A DNA stretch of 64,000 nt from Fodinibacter luteus (GTDB lineage Bacteria; Actinomycetota; Actinomycetes; Actinomycetales; Dermatophilaceae), in contig NZ_BAABGM010000016.1 in NCBI RefSeq assembly GCF_039541575.1, forward strand, positions 94,313 through 158,312, in the 5' to 3' direction. The position numbers were made by a program, and so were the translations under genes. Positions 9,001 through 16,799 of the stretch are shown piece by piece; position 1 is the stretch's first letter, and every line of letters begins with the position of its first letter. The notes under the pieces are model-generated. The model was given only the letters and a program-made list of their open reading frames with translations. It was not told where the DNA came from and did not search any database.

Positions 9001-10161
9001 CTACAGCTCGAGGTCGCAGGACCCGGCGACGGCGTTGACGCAGGTCTGCACGGGCAGCTCGTCGCCGGGCTCGACGACGGTGACCTCTCCGGTGCGCAGG
9101 TCGCGGATCGCACCCTGGCGCATCGTGACGACGCAGCCGAAGCAGATGCCCATCCGGCATCCGCTCGGCATGAGGACGCCGGCGTCCTCGCCGGCGTCGA
9201 GGATCGGGGTGCCGCCGTCGGCGTCGACGGTGACGTCACTGGCGAGGAAGGTGATCTCCCCGCCCTCGCCGGGTTCGACGAGGGTCGGACGGAAGCGCTC
9301 GGTGTGCAGCCGGTCGGCGATGCCGGCGCTCGCCCAGTGGGCCTCGGCGGCGTCGAGGAGGCCGGTGGGCCCGCACGTCCACGTCTCGCGCTCGCGCCAG
9401 TCGGGCACGAGGGTGTCGAGCCGCTGCAGGTCGAGCACGCCGTGCTCGTCGTCGAGGTTGAGGGCGAGCGCGAGGCGACCGCTCGCGGCATACGACTGCA
9501 GCTCGCTCGCGAAGATGACGTCGGACGCCGTCGGCGCGCAGTGCACCTGGGCGACGTCGCAGAGCTCGTCGAGGTGGTTGCGCAGCATGCCCATGACGGG
9601 GGTGATGCCACTGCCCGCGGTGAGGAAGAGGACCTTGGCCGGGGCGGGGCTCGGCAGGGTGAAGTCGCCGGTCGCCTGGTCGAGCATGACGAGCGTGCCG
9701 GGCCGGGCCCGGGTGACGAGGTGGTTCGAGACCCGGCCGTCGGGGATGGCCTTGGTCGTGATCGCGATGCACCCGGCCGGGATGCCGGCCGCGGGCGATC
9801 CGTCGGCGCGGTGGGTCAGGCTGTAGGCGCGCCAGTGACGCACGCCGTCGATGTCGATGCCGATGCGGATGTACTGCCCGGGCACGTGGCCGAGCCAGCC
9901 GCGCCCGGGACGGATGACGAGGGTGACGGCATCCGCGGTCTCCGGGCGGACGTCGACGATGCGGCCGCGCAGCTCGGCGCCCGAGCGCAGCGGGTCGATG
10001 AGGTCGAGGTAGTCGGCCGGCACGAGCGGGGTGGCGAGCGCCTCGGCGACGCGGCGGGCGCCACGCACGACGCCCCCGAGGGGGCCGGGGGCGTGGGCGC
10101 CGAGGCGGGCACGCGGCATCCCTGCGGCCGGGGTCGGTCGGTCGACGGTGGGTGCACTCAC
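9001..10161 (-). CDS. Flavin/[2Fe-2S] ferredoxin reductase, electron donor to the desaturase
   Basis: A 386-residue three-domain reductase: FAD domain with RAYSLTH near residue 110, NAD(P) domain with LTAGSGITPVMGML near 180, and a C-terminal plant-type [2Fe-2S] domain with CRMGICFGC at about 332-340 and a final cysteine in QTCVNAV. In mycobacteria the homologous protein (Rv3230c type) passes electrons from NADPH to DesA3, so pairing with the downstream desaturase is well supported. The start is GTG at 10161, since an ATG two bases away runs directly into a stop. The promoter region holds a three-copy operator-like array (10171-10211). Confidence 0.9.
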   Translation of the reverse strand: MSAPTVDRPTPAAGMPRARLGAHAPGPLGGVVRGARRVAEALATPLVPADYLDLIDPLRSGAELRGRIVDVRPETADAVTLVIRPGRGWLGHVPGQYIRIGIDIDGVRHWRAYSLTHRADGSPAAGIPAGCIAITTKAIPDGRVSNHLVTRARPGTLVMLDQATGDFTLPSPAPAKVLFLTAGSGITPVMGMLRNHLDELCDVAQVHCAPTASDVIFASELQSYAASGRLALALNLDDEHGVLDLQRLDTLVPDWRERETWTCGPTGLLDAAEAHWASAGIADRLHTERFRPTLVEPGEGGEITFLASDVTVDADGGTPILDAGEDAGVLMPSGCRMGICFGCVVTMRQGAIRDLRTGEVTVVEPGDELPVQTCVNAVAGSCDLEL

Positions 10162-10170
10162 ATACGCGAG

Positions 10171-10211
10171 CGTAACCTACGGCAACGTAACCTACGAAAA
10201 CGTAACCAACG
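10171..10211 (-). promoter_or_regulatory. Three-copy operator-like array upstream of the desaturase reductase
   Basis: CGTAACCTACG occurs at 10171-10181 and 10186-10196, and CGTAACCAACG at 10201-10211, spaced at exactly 15 bases. The first two copies are small inverted repeats, CGTA-N3-TACG. The array begins 10 bases upstream of the GTG start of the reductase gene. Regular spacing in a promoter suggests binding of a repressor such as a TetR-type fatty-acid regulator; the regulator is not in the window. Confidence 0.6.
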
Positions 10212-10215
10212 ATCT

Positions 10216-10332
10216 TCCCGCGGAGTCAGGAGCACTCCGCCCGGTCAGGGGCGTACCCGGCCCTGAGCCGGCGAGAACCTCCTGAGCCGGCGAAAACATC
10301 CGGAGCCGCGAGGTGCTGCTGACTCCGCGGGA
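10216..10332. repeat. Palindromic intergenic repeat, family member R1
   Basis: Outer arms TCCCGCGGAGTCAGGAGCA and its near-perfect complement end this 117-base element. Inside are a second pair with TCAGGG and CCCTGA cores and an extra CTGAGCCGGCG copy. It lies between the reductase promoter and the 3' end of the ABC ATPase gene. Related elements are at 19182-19263, 26061-26130 and 27218-27300. Confidence 0.75.
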
Positions 10333-10352
10333 GGCCGCGCACGGCATCCGGC

Positions 10353-11993
10353 TCAGTGGTCCCCGGCCATGAGGCGCCCGATCTCGGTGCGGTCGGCGCC
10401 GCGACCGGGCATCTCCGCGACGACCTTGCCGCCGTGGACGACGGCGATCCGGTCCGACAGCGACAGGATCTCGTCGAGCTCGGCCGAGACGAGGAGCACG
10501 GCGGCCCCGGCGTCGCGCGCGTCGACGATCCGCCGGTGGATGAACTCGATCGACCCGACGTCGACGCCGCGGGTCGGCTGGGCGGCCATGAGCAGCCTGG
10601 GCTTGAAGGACATCTCCCGCGCGACGACGACCTTCTGCTTGTTCCCGCCGGACAGCGAGCCCGAGGTCTGGTGCACGCTCGAGGAGCGGATGTCGAACTC
10701 GGTGCGCACCGCCTCGGCGTGCTCCTTGACCTGGTCGAACTGGCGCACCCCGCTCTTGGCGTAGGGCGCCTGGTCGAACTCGTTGAGCACGAGGTTGTCG
10801 GCGATGGAGTACGAGGCGACGAGCCCGTGCTTCTCGCGGTCCTCGGGGATGTGCCCGACCCCTGCGTGGTGGGTCTGGTACGGGTTGGCCTTCGTGAGGT
10901 CGAGGTCACCGAGGGTCATCGTGCCGGAGACGACCTTGCGCATCCCCGCGAGCGCCTCGACGAGCTCGCGCTGGCCGTTGCCCTCGACGCCCGCGACCCC
11001 GACGATCTCACCGGCGCGCACGTCGAGGGTGAAGCCGTTGACCGCACCGAGGTCGCGGTCGTCCTTGACGTGGAGGTCGTGGATGCTGAGCACCGTCTCG
11101 GCCGGCGTCGCGTCGGCCTTGTCGATCGACAGGACGACCTCGCGGCCGACCATCATCGTCGCGAGCCCGCGGGCGTCGGTCTCCTTGGTGTTGACCTCGC
11201 CGACGACCGCGCCCTGGCGCAGGACGTAGACCCGGTCGGACACGGCGAGCACCTCGCGCAGCTTGTGCGTGATGAACACGATCGACGTGCCCGACGCCGC
11301 GAGCTCCTTCATGACGCCGAGCAGCTCGTCGGTCTCCTGTGGGGTGAGCACCGCGGTCGGCTCGTCGAGGATGAGCAGGTCGACCTTGCGCGAGAGCGCC
11401 TTGAGGATCTCGACCCGCTGCTGGGTGCCGACCGGGAGGTCCTCGACCTCGGTGTCGGGGTCGACGGGCAGGCCGTGCTTGGCGGACAGGGTGCGCACCA
11501 TCTCGCGGGCGCTCTCGAGGTCGAGCATCGTCCCGAGGCGGGTCGGCTCGTGCCCGAGCATCATGTTCTCGGCGACGGTCATGACCGGCACGAGCTGGAA
11601 GTGCTGGTGCACCATGCCGATGCCGCGCAGGATCGCGTCGCGTGGGTCCTTGATCGGGGTCGTGTCGCCCTTGACGCTCACCGTGCCGGTGTCGGGGGTG
11701 ATGAGGCCGAAGATCTGGTTGACGAGGGTCGACTTGCCCGCACCGTTCTCGCCGAGCAGCGCGACGATCTCGCCACGGCGCACGTGCATCGTGATGTCGC
11801 GGTTGGCCTTGACCGTCCCGAAGCTCTTCGACAGCCCGGTGATGTCGAGGAGCACCTCGCCGACGTTGCCCTCGCCGAAGCCGGACTTCTCCGGGGGCAG
11901 CTCGAGCAACGCCTCGTTCGTCACGATGGCCTTGAGGTGATCCGGGTTGGTGTCCGGCGCCGGGCTGGGGTCGTACTCGGGTACTTCGGGCAT
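10353..11993 (-). CDS. ABC transporter ATP-binding protein, nucleoside (BMP) type, double ABC domain
   Basis: A 546-residue protein with two fused ABC ATPase domains, the arrangement of YufO/NupO- and RbsA-type importers. The first domain has Walker A GENGAGKST near residue 81 and Walker B LILDEPTAVLTP; the second has the signature SGGNKQK near residue 445. It powers import through the two permeases encoded just upstream. ATG at 11993 shares its A with the TGA stop of the preceding permease gene, showing translational coupling. The N-terminal 45 residues before the first ABC domain are acidic and unique. Confidence 0.92.
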   Translation of the reverse strand: MPEVPEYDPSPAPDTNPDHLKAIVTNEALLELPPEKSGFGEGNVGEVLLDITGLSKSFGTVKANRDITMHVRRGEIVALLGENGAGKSTLVNQIFGLITPDTGTVSVKGDTTPIKDPRDAILRGIGMVHQHFQLVPVMTVAENMMLGHEPTRLGTMLDLESAREMVRTLSAKHGLPVDPDTEVEDLPVGTQQRVEILKALSRKVDLLILDEPTAVLTPQETDELLGVMKELAASGTSIVFITHKLREVLAVSDRVYVLRQGAVVGEVNTKETDARGLATMMVGREVVLSIDKADATPAETVLSIHDLHVKDDRDLGAVNGFTLDVRAGEIVGVAGVEGNGQRELVEALAGMRKVVSGTMTLGDLDLTKANPYQTHHAGVGHIPEDREKHGLVASYSIADNLVLNEFDQAPYAKSGVRQFDQVKEHAEAVRTEFDIRSSSVHQTSGSLSGGNKQKVVVAREMSFKPRLLMAAQPTRGVDVGSIEFIHRRIVDARDAGAAVLLVSAELDEILSLSDRIAVVHGGKVVAEMPGRGADRTEIGRLMAGDH

Positions 11994-12994
11994 CACTGGT
12001 CTCCCTTGACGTACGGCTGTCCGACGGCCCCCGGTGCCCTCACCCTGCCGGCGGCGATCGCGAGCACGATGATCGTGACGACGAAGGGGAGCGTGCCCGT
12101 GAGCTGCGGCGGGACGTCGATGTTGCCGCTCTGCTGCAGCTGCGAGGCGACGGCGTTGATGAAGCCGAAGAAGATGGCCATGACGAAGGCCCGCAGCGGC
12201 CGCCAGGCACCCATGATCATGATCGCGAGGGCGAGGAAGCCTCGGCCGGCGACCATGTTGCGCTCGAACGACGACGACGCGTCCATCGACAGGTAGACCC
12301 CCGCACAGCCGGCGAGCGAGCCGGCGAGCGTGACGTTGATGAGGCGCAGGCGCTCGACGTTGATGCCGGCGGTGTCGGCGGCCGACGGGTACTCGCCGAC
12401 CGAGCGGGTCCGCAGGCCCCACCGGGTGTGGAACAGCCCGAAGTGCACGGCGAGCGCCGCGACGATCGCGAGCGTCGCGAAGATGCTCGTGCCCGAGAAG
12501 AACACGTCGCCGATGAGCGGGATCATCGACAGCAGCGGCACGTCGAAGCTCGGCATGAGCCCCGGCAGCAGCTTTCCGGGCTGGTAGTAGAACGACGTGA
12601 TGCCGGTGGCGATGATGTTGAGCACCACGCCGGCGATGATCTGGTCCATCCGCCACTTCACGGTCGTCCAGGCGAGGAAGCCGCCGAGGATGAGCCCGCT
12701 GCCGATGCCGGACAGGACGCCGACGATGAGCGACCCGCTGTAGGCCGCCGCGAAGAAGCCGGCGAAGGCCGCCACGAGCATCTGTCCCTCGATGCCGATG
12801 TTCACCACGCCCGAGCGCTCGCCGATGACGCCGACGAGGGCGGCGAGGACGAGCGGGATGGCGTAGCCCCACGCCGAGGTGTACATGCTCGGGGCGATGT
12901 CGTTGGCGGCGTAGTAGAAGACGTAGGCCGCGACGAGCACGACCACCGTGACGATGAGCGTCGTGCGGTTCTTGGCGATCCACTCGGTCGTCAT
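11993..12994 (-). CDS. ABC transporter permease, nucleoside type (second permease)
   Basis: A 333-residue BPD_transp_2 permease with about nine hydrophobic segments. The stretch GERSGVVNIGIEGQMLV near residue 58 is the hallmark of NupQ/YufQ-type nucleoside permeases. The start ATG is at 12994, one base after the stop of the first permease gene, and the stop overlaps the ATPase start. It forms half of the membrane channel. Confidence 0.9.
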   Translation of the reverse strand: MTTEWIAKNRTTLIVTVVVLVAAYVFYYAANDIAPSMYTSAWGYAIPLVLAALVGVIGERSGVVNIGIEGQMLVAAFAGFFAAAYSGSLIVGVLSGIGSGLILGGFLAWTTVKWRMDQIIAGVVLNIIATGITSFYYQPGKLLPGLMPSFDVPLLSMIPLIGDVFFSGTSIFATLAIVAALAVHFGLFHTRWGLRTRSVGEYPSAADTAGINVERLRLINVTLAGSLAGCAGVYLSMDASSSFERNMVAGRGFLALAIMIMGAWRPLRAFVMAIFFGFINAVASQLQQSGNIDVPPQLTGTLPFVVTIIVLAIAAGRVRAPGAVGQPYVKGDQ

Positions 12995-12995
12995 G

Positions 12996-14153
12996 TCAGT
13001 TCCCCCAGCTCGTCGACGCGGCGGTGACCTTGTCGGCCCGGCTGCGGAAGATCCACTTGCCGAGGACCGGGATCGAGACCATGAGCAGGATGATCGCGAG
13101 GAGCAGGTCGACGATCTCCGGCGCGATGCCGGTCGCGAACTGCAGCCCGGGGGCGCCGGTGCGCAGCACGCCGACGAGGAACGCCGCGGGCAGGGTCGCG
13201 AGCGGGTTGGCCCGCGCGAGCAGGGCGATGGTGATGCCGTCGAAGCCGAGGGTGCCGCCGATGGCCGGCTCGAACCGGTGGAGCGTGCCCCCGGCCTCGA
13301 GCGCGCCCGCGAGGCCGGCCAGCCCACCGCCGAGCACCATCGACAGGGCGATGATCCGCTTGATCGAGATGCCGGCGTAGCCGGCGGCGTGCTTGTTGGC
13401 ACCCACGGTGTTCAGCCGGAAGCCCAGGGTGGTCTTGGAGAGCATCCACCAGCAGGCGATGGCCAGGGCGACCGCGATGACGAAGCCGATCGGGATGCCG
13501 GCGACGGCGCCGACGCGCGCCTCCTCGGCGATGAGCTCGGTCTGCGGGATGCCGCTCGTCTTCGACGACTCGGCCTGGAGCGGCCCGGTGACGAGCCACC
13601 ACGTGACGCCGGCGGCGATGTAGTTGAGCATGATCGTCGTGATGACCTCGTGGACCCCGCGGGTGGCCTTGAGCACGCCCGCGATCCATCCGATGAACGC
13701 CCCGGCAGCGATGCCCGCGACCATGCCGGCGAGGGCGCCGACGAAACCGAGGCCACCGAGGGCGTACGCGGCCCACGCGCCGAACATGGCGCCGAAGATG
13801 AGCTGGCCCTGACCACCGATGTTGAACAGGCCGACGCGCAGCGGGATGACGACCGCGAGGCCGGTGAGCACGAGCGGTGCGGTCTTCTGCAGGGTGCGGG
13901 TCAGCCCGCCCTCGACGAGGATGGCCTCACGGATGAGCGTCTCGTAGGCGTACCACGGGTTGACCCCCTGGTAGCGGATGAGCACCGCCCCGACGAGCAG
14001 CGCGATGACGAGGGCCACGACGATGACGACGCCGCTCTGGTGGGTGAGCAGGTACGCCAGCGGCTGCCGGGGCGGGCGCTGGTCGCCCGACGACGATCCC
14101 TCGGGGGGCGGTGGGGCGGCGGCCTGCTCGGCCACCGTGGGTGTCTCGGACAT
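12996..14153 (-). CDS. ABC transporter permease, nucleoside type (first permease)
   Basis: A 385-residue BPD_transp_2 permease of the NupP/YufP type. An extra cytoplasmic N-terminus (about 30 residues, proline and serine rich) precedes the membrane segments, and GLFNIGGQGQLIFGA near residue 110 is the conserved family motif. It pairs with the next permease gene. The gap to the upstream substrate-binding gene is 193 bases and holds a strong hairpin (14262-14297), so permease expression is probably lower than that of the binding protein. Confidence 0.9.
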   Translation of the reverse strand: MSETPTVAEQAAAPPPPEGSSSGDQRPPRQPLAYLLTHQSGVVIVVALVIALLVGAVLIRYQGVNPWYAYETLIREAILVEGGLTRTLQKTAPLVLTGLAVVIPLRVGLFNIGGQGQLIFGAMFGAWAAYALGGLGFVGALAGMVAGIAAGAFIGWIAGVLKATRGVHEVITTIMLNYIAAGVTWWLVTGPLQAESSKTSGIPQTELIAEEARVGAVAGIPIGFVIAVALAIACWWMLSKTTLGFRLNTVGANKHAAGYAGISIKRIIALSMVLGGGLAGLAGALEAGGTLHRFEPAIGGTLGFDGITIALLARANPLATLPAAFLVGVLRTGAPGLQFATGIAPEIVDLLLAIILLMVSIPVLGKWIFRSRADKVTAASTSWGN

Positions 14154-14261
14154 GTGACTCCAATGTCGGTGGGTGCCCCACAGTGTGGCGTGTCGCGGCC
14201 CGGGGGAAAAGGCGCCGCGTCGAGGACGGGGACGGGGACTCGTCGAGGTGGTGGTGACGCG

Positions 14262-14297
14262 CCGGGGGCGGGCACCCGTTCGGATGCCCGCCCCCGG
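14262..14297 (-). terminator. Hairpin between binding-protein and permease genes
   Basis: CCGGGGGCGGGCA at 14262-14274 pairs perfectly with TGCCCGCCCCCGG at 14285-14297 around a 10-base loop. No T-run follows, as is usual in this GC range. It sits 50 bases after the stop of the binding-protein gene and is suited to partial termination or 3'-end protection of that transcript. Confidence 0.65.
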
Positions 14298-14346
14298 TGT
14301 CGCGGTGGCTCGGGTCAGGCTCGCGCGCGACCCGCAGTCACTGGTG

Positions 14347-15435
14347 TCAGAGCGTCACGCCGGTCTGCAGCGTTCCGGCCTCCATCTGCTTGACGACCTC
14401 GTCGACCTTGGCCTTGACGTCGGCCGGGACGACGTCCTCGAAGTCGTGGTACGGCGCGAGGCCGGCCTTGCCGAGCGTCTGCAGCTCGGTGAAGTCGCCG
14501 TCCTTGGCCTTGACGCCGATGACGGTCACGCCCTCGGTGATGAGCTTCATCGCGGAGGTGATGAGGCAGGGCTGCGCGGCCGGGACGGTGTCCCACTGGT
14601 CGGTGTCGACGCCGATGCAGAACTTGTCGGTGCCCGCACCGGAGGCCTTGGCGACCTCCTGCAGCGCGCCGTTGCCCGTCTGGCCACCGGCGCCGAAGAT
14701 GATGTCCGCGCCCTGGGCGAGCTGCTTCTTGGCCTCGCCGGCACCCCACACCGGGTCGGTGAACGCGTTGTCGGCGGCGGGGTGGTAGACGGTGGAGACG
14801 GTGACGGCCGGGTTGGCGGCCTTGGCGCCCGCCTCGAAGCCCTTCGCGAACTTCTGCACCGGCGGGATCTCCAGACCGAGCACCTGGCCGAGCTTGTTCG
14901 TCTTGGTCATCAGGCCCGCGAGGTAGCCGGCGCCGTAGCCCGCCTGGTCCTCGGGGAAGATCAGCCCGGTGAGGTTCTTCACGGTGACCGTCTTGGCGTC
15001 GTAGGCCTGGTCGACGCCGATGAAACGGGTCTCGGGGCTCGCGGTCGCCGCGGCGACGGTCGCGTCGGTCATGAGGAAGCCGACGGTGACGACCGCGTCG
15101 TACTTCTTGTTGGTGAACTGAGCCATGTTCGCCGCGTAGTCCTTGGCGTCCTGGGTCTCGACGTACTTGTAGAAGCCGTTGGCCTCCTTGGCCGCGGCCA
15201 TGGCGCCCTCGTGGGCGGACTGGTTGAACGACTTGTCGTCGACCTTGCCGGTGTCGGTGACGAGGCCGATGCAGAAGACCTCTGCGTCAGCGCAGTTGCT
15301 GTCGTCGGTGGGCGCACCTGCAGCAGCGGAGCCGGTGGCGTCGGGGGTGTCGGTGTTGCCGGTGCTGCCGCCACAGCCGGCCAGGGCCAGGGCGAGCGCC
15401 GCGGGCGCTGCGACGAGGTAACGCGTGGACTTCAT
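14347..15435 (-). CDS. BMP family ABC transporter substrate-binding lipoprotein (nucleoside)
   Basis: A 362-residue lipoprotein. The signal peptide ends in the lipobox LAGC, with lipidated cysteine C21, followed by a Gly/Ser/Thr linker and the BMP (PnrA/TmpC-like) domain, including GLVTDTGKVDDKSFNQSAHEG near residue 60 and GFEAGAKAANP in the middle. Such proteins capture purine or other nucleosides outside the membrane. ATG at 15435 has GAGGAG 8 bases upstream. It is the first gene of the transporter operon, and the neighbouring purine/methylthioadenosine salvage operon on the same strand supports a nucleoside substrate. Confidence 0.92.
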   Translation of the reverse strand: MKSTRYLVAAPAALALALAGCGGSTGNTDTPDATGSAAAGAPTDDSNCADAEVFCIGLVTDTGKVDDKSFNQSAHEGAMAAAKEANGFYKYVETQDAKDYAANMAQFTNKKYDAVVTVGFLMTDATVAAATASPETRFIGVDQAYDAKTVTVKNLTGLIFPEDQAGYGAGYLAGLMTKTNKLGQVLGLEIPPVQKFAKGFEAGAKAANPAVTVSTVYHPAADNAFTDPVWGAGEAKKQLAQGADIIFGAGGQTGNGALQEVAKASGAGTDKFCIGVDTDQWDTVPAAQPCLITSAMKLITEGVTVIGVKAKDGDFTELQTLGKAGLAPYHDFEDVVPADVKAKVDEVVKQMEAGTLQTGVTL

Positions 15436-15582
15436 GGAGGTTCTCCTCGGAGATGGGTTCAGACGTGCAGATGCTACGTCGTGGGCCGTGTCCCACGGGC
15501 AGACCCCCGAGTGTCGTTGCCCTGTTGTTACCTCGCCAGAGGGGGGTGGTGACGAGATACACACGCCGGTACTGGCGAGAAG

Positions 15583-16335
15583 TCACCATGCGGGGGAGGC
15601 GGACCATCCGGCGTCGACGCTGACCGTGGTGCCCGTGATGCCGGATGCTGCCCCTGAGGCGAGGAACGCCACCGTGGCGGCGACCTCCCCGGCGGTCACC
15701 GGGCGCCCGAGCGCGCTGGCCCGGCGCCACCGCTCGACGCCGTCCGGCCAGGCCTGCTCCAGGCCCTCGCGCGCGACGAGCCCGGGTGCCACCGCCACCA
15801 CCCGGATGCCGCGGCGACCCAGCGCGGATGCCGCGGCGGCGGCGAGGTGGTGCAGCGCCGCCTTCGCGACGGCATACGGGGTGTGCCCGTGGGCCGGCCG
15901 GAAGCCCTCGACGGAGCCGATGACGACGACGACCCCCCCGGGGCCGAGGCGCGCCGCGGCCCGGTGCAGCAGGGCGGTCGTCGGGCGCAGTCCGGCCCGG
16001 TGGTAGGCGTCCCACGCGGCGGTGTCGAGGTCGTCCCACGCGACGACCTGCTGGGGGAAGGCGTTGAGCACGACGACGTCGGGCACGCCGACCCCGGCGG
16101 CGCACGCGTCGAGGAGCGCGTCGCAGGCGGCGTCGAGCGCCTCGGCGCGCACGACGTCGAGGTCCGCGTGCAGCGAGACGGCGAGCTGCCCGGCATCCTC
16201 GACGGCCGCGACGGTGGCTGCCGCCCCCTCGACGTCGCCGCGGTAGTGGACGCCGACGTCGTGGCCGGCGTCGGCGAGCGCGACGGCGACGGCCCGGCCG
16301 AGGCCACCGCTCGCGCCCGTGACGAGCGCCGTCAC
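15583..16335 (-). CDS. SDR family oxidoreductase
   Basis: A 250-residue short-chain dehydrogenase. The NAD(P) motif is TGASGGLG at residues 6-13 and the active-site region has GSVEGFRPAHGHTPYAVAK, giving the expected S...YxxxK triad near residues 145-163. The N-terminus lacks the arginine typical of strictly NADP-dependent enzymes except HYRGD. GTG at 16335 overlaps the cupin stop (GTGA). As the last gene of the methylthioadenosine operon it may reduce or oxidise a sugar intermediate, but that is inference from position only. Confidence 0.85.
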   Translation of the reverse strand: MTALVTGASGGLGRAVAVALADAGHDVGVHYRGDVEGAAATVAAVEDAGQLAVSLHADLDVVRAEALDAACDALLDACAAGVGVPDVVVLNAFPQQVVAWDDLDTAAWDAYHRAGLRPTTALLHRAAARLGPGGVVVVIGSVEGFRPAHGHTPYAVAKAALHHLAAAAASALGRRGIRVVAVAPGLVAREGLEQAWPDGVERWRRASALGRPVTAGEVAATVAFLASGAASGITGTTVSVDAGWSASPAW

Positions 16336-16799
16336 CGCATCCGCCCGACCGGCTCGTCGCGGGTCAGCGCGGTGATCTCCGTGGCGTACGACGGGTAGCG
16401 CTCGACGAGCTCGGCCCGGTCGCCGAGCTCGAAGTGCTCGGGGCGGAAGGCGGGGGCGCACCAGCAGGACAGGAGGGTCCACTCGCCGAGCGTCGACGCG
16501 CCCATCCACGTGCCGTGGCGCACGAGGAACTGGCTCGACTGCGGGCCGACGTAGTTGAGCACGCCGGTTCCGCCACGGCGCAGGCGCAGCAGCGCCGCCG
16601 GGGCGCCCGCCAGCCACTGCCAGCCCTCGTCGACGGCGAGCCGGTGCATCGCCGAGAAGCCGTCGGGGCGGTCGGTGAGCAGCACCGTGATCGCGTTGAG
16701 GCCCTGGGTGCGCGGGCCCGCGACGAACCACGCACCCTCCTCCGGGATCGGAGTCATCGCGAGCCGCTCGATGACCTGCTCCGCGCTCTCCGCCGTCAT
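16332..16799 (-). CDS. Cupin, DUF985 family
   Basis: A 155-residue single-domain cupin of the DUF985 (Cupin_5) family. Visible family features are EGAWF near residue 21, the FSAMHRLAVDEGWQW strand that supplies the metal-proximal histidine, and GEWTLLSCWCAPAF in the C-terminal half. The reaction of this family is not established. It overlaps both neighbours by 4 bases, so it belongs to the operon with methylthioadenosine phosphorylase and deaminase. Cupins acting on methylthio-sugars are known in other bacteria but belong to a different cupin family, so a similar role here is a guess. Confidence 0.82.
   Translation of the reverse strand: MTAESAEQVIERLAMTPIPEEGAWFVAGPRTQGLNAITVLLTDRPDGFSAMHRLAVDEGWQWLAGAPAALLRLRRGGTGVLNYVGPQSSQFLVRHGTWMGASTLGEWTLLSCWCAPAFRPEHFELGDRAELVERYPSYATEITALTRDEPVGRMR

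Noticed and set aside
7715..9826. 703-codon plus-strand frame opposite the desaturase and reductase
   Set aside because: Low-complexity Val/Ala/Glu/Arg translation with no family features; both minus-strand genes are clearly real.
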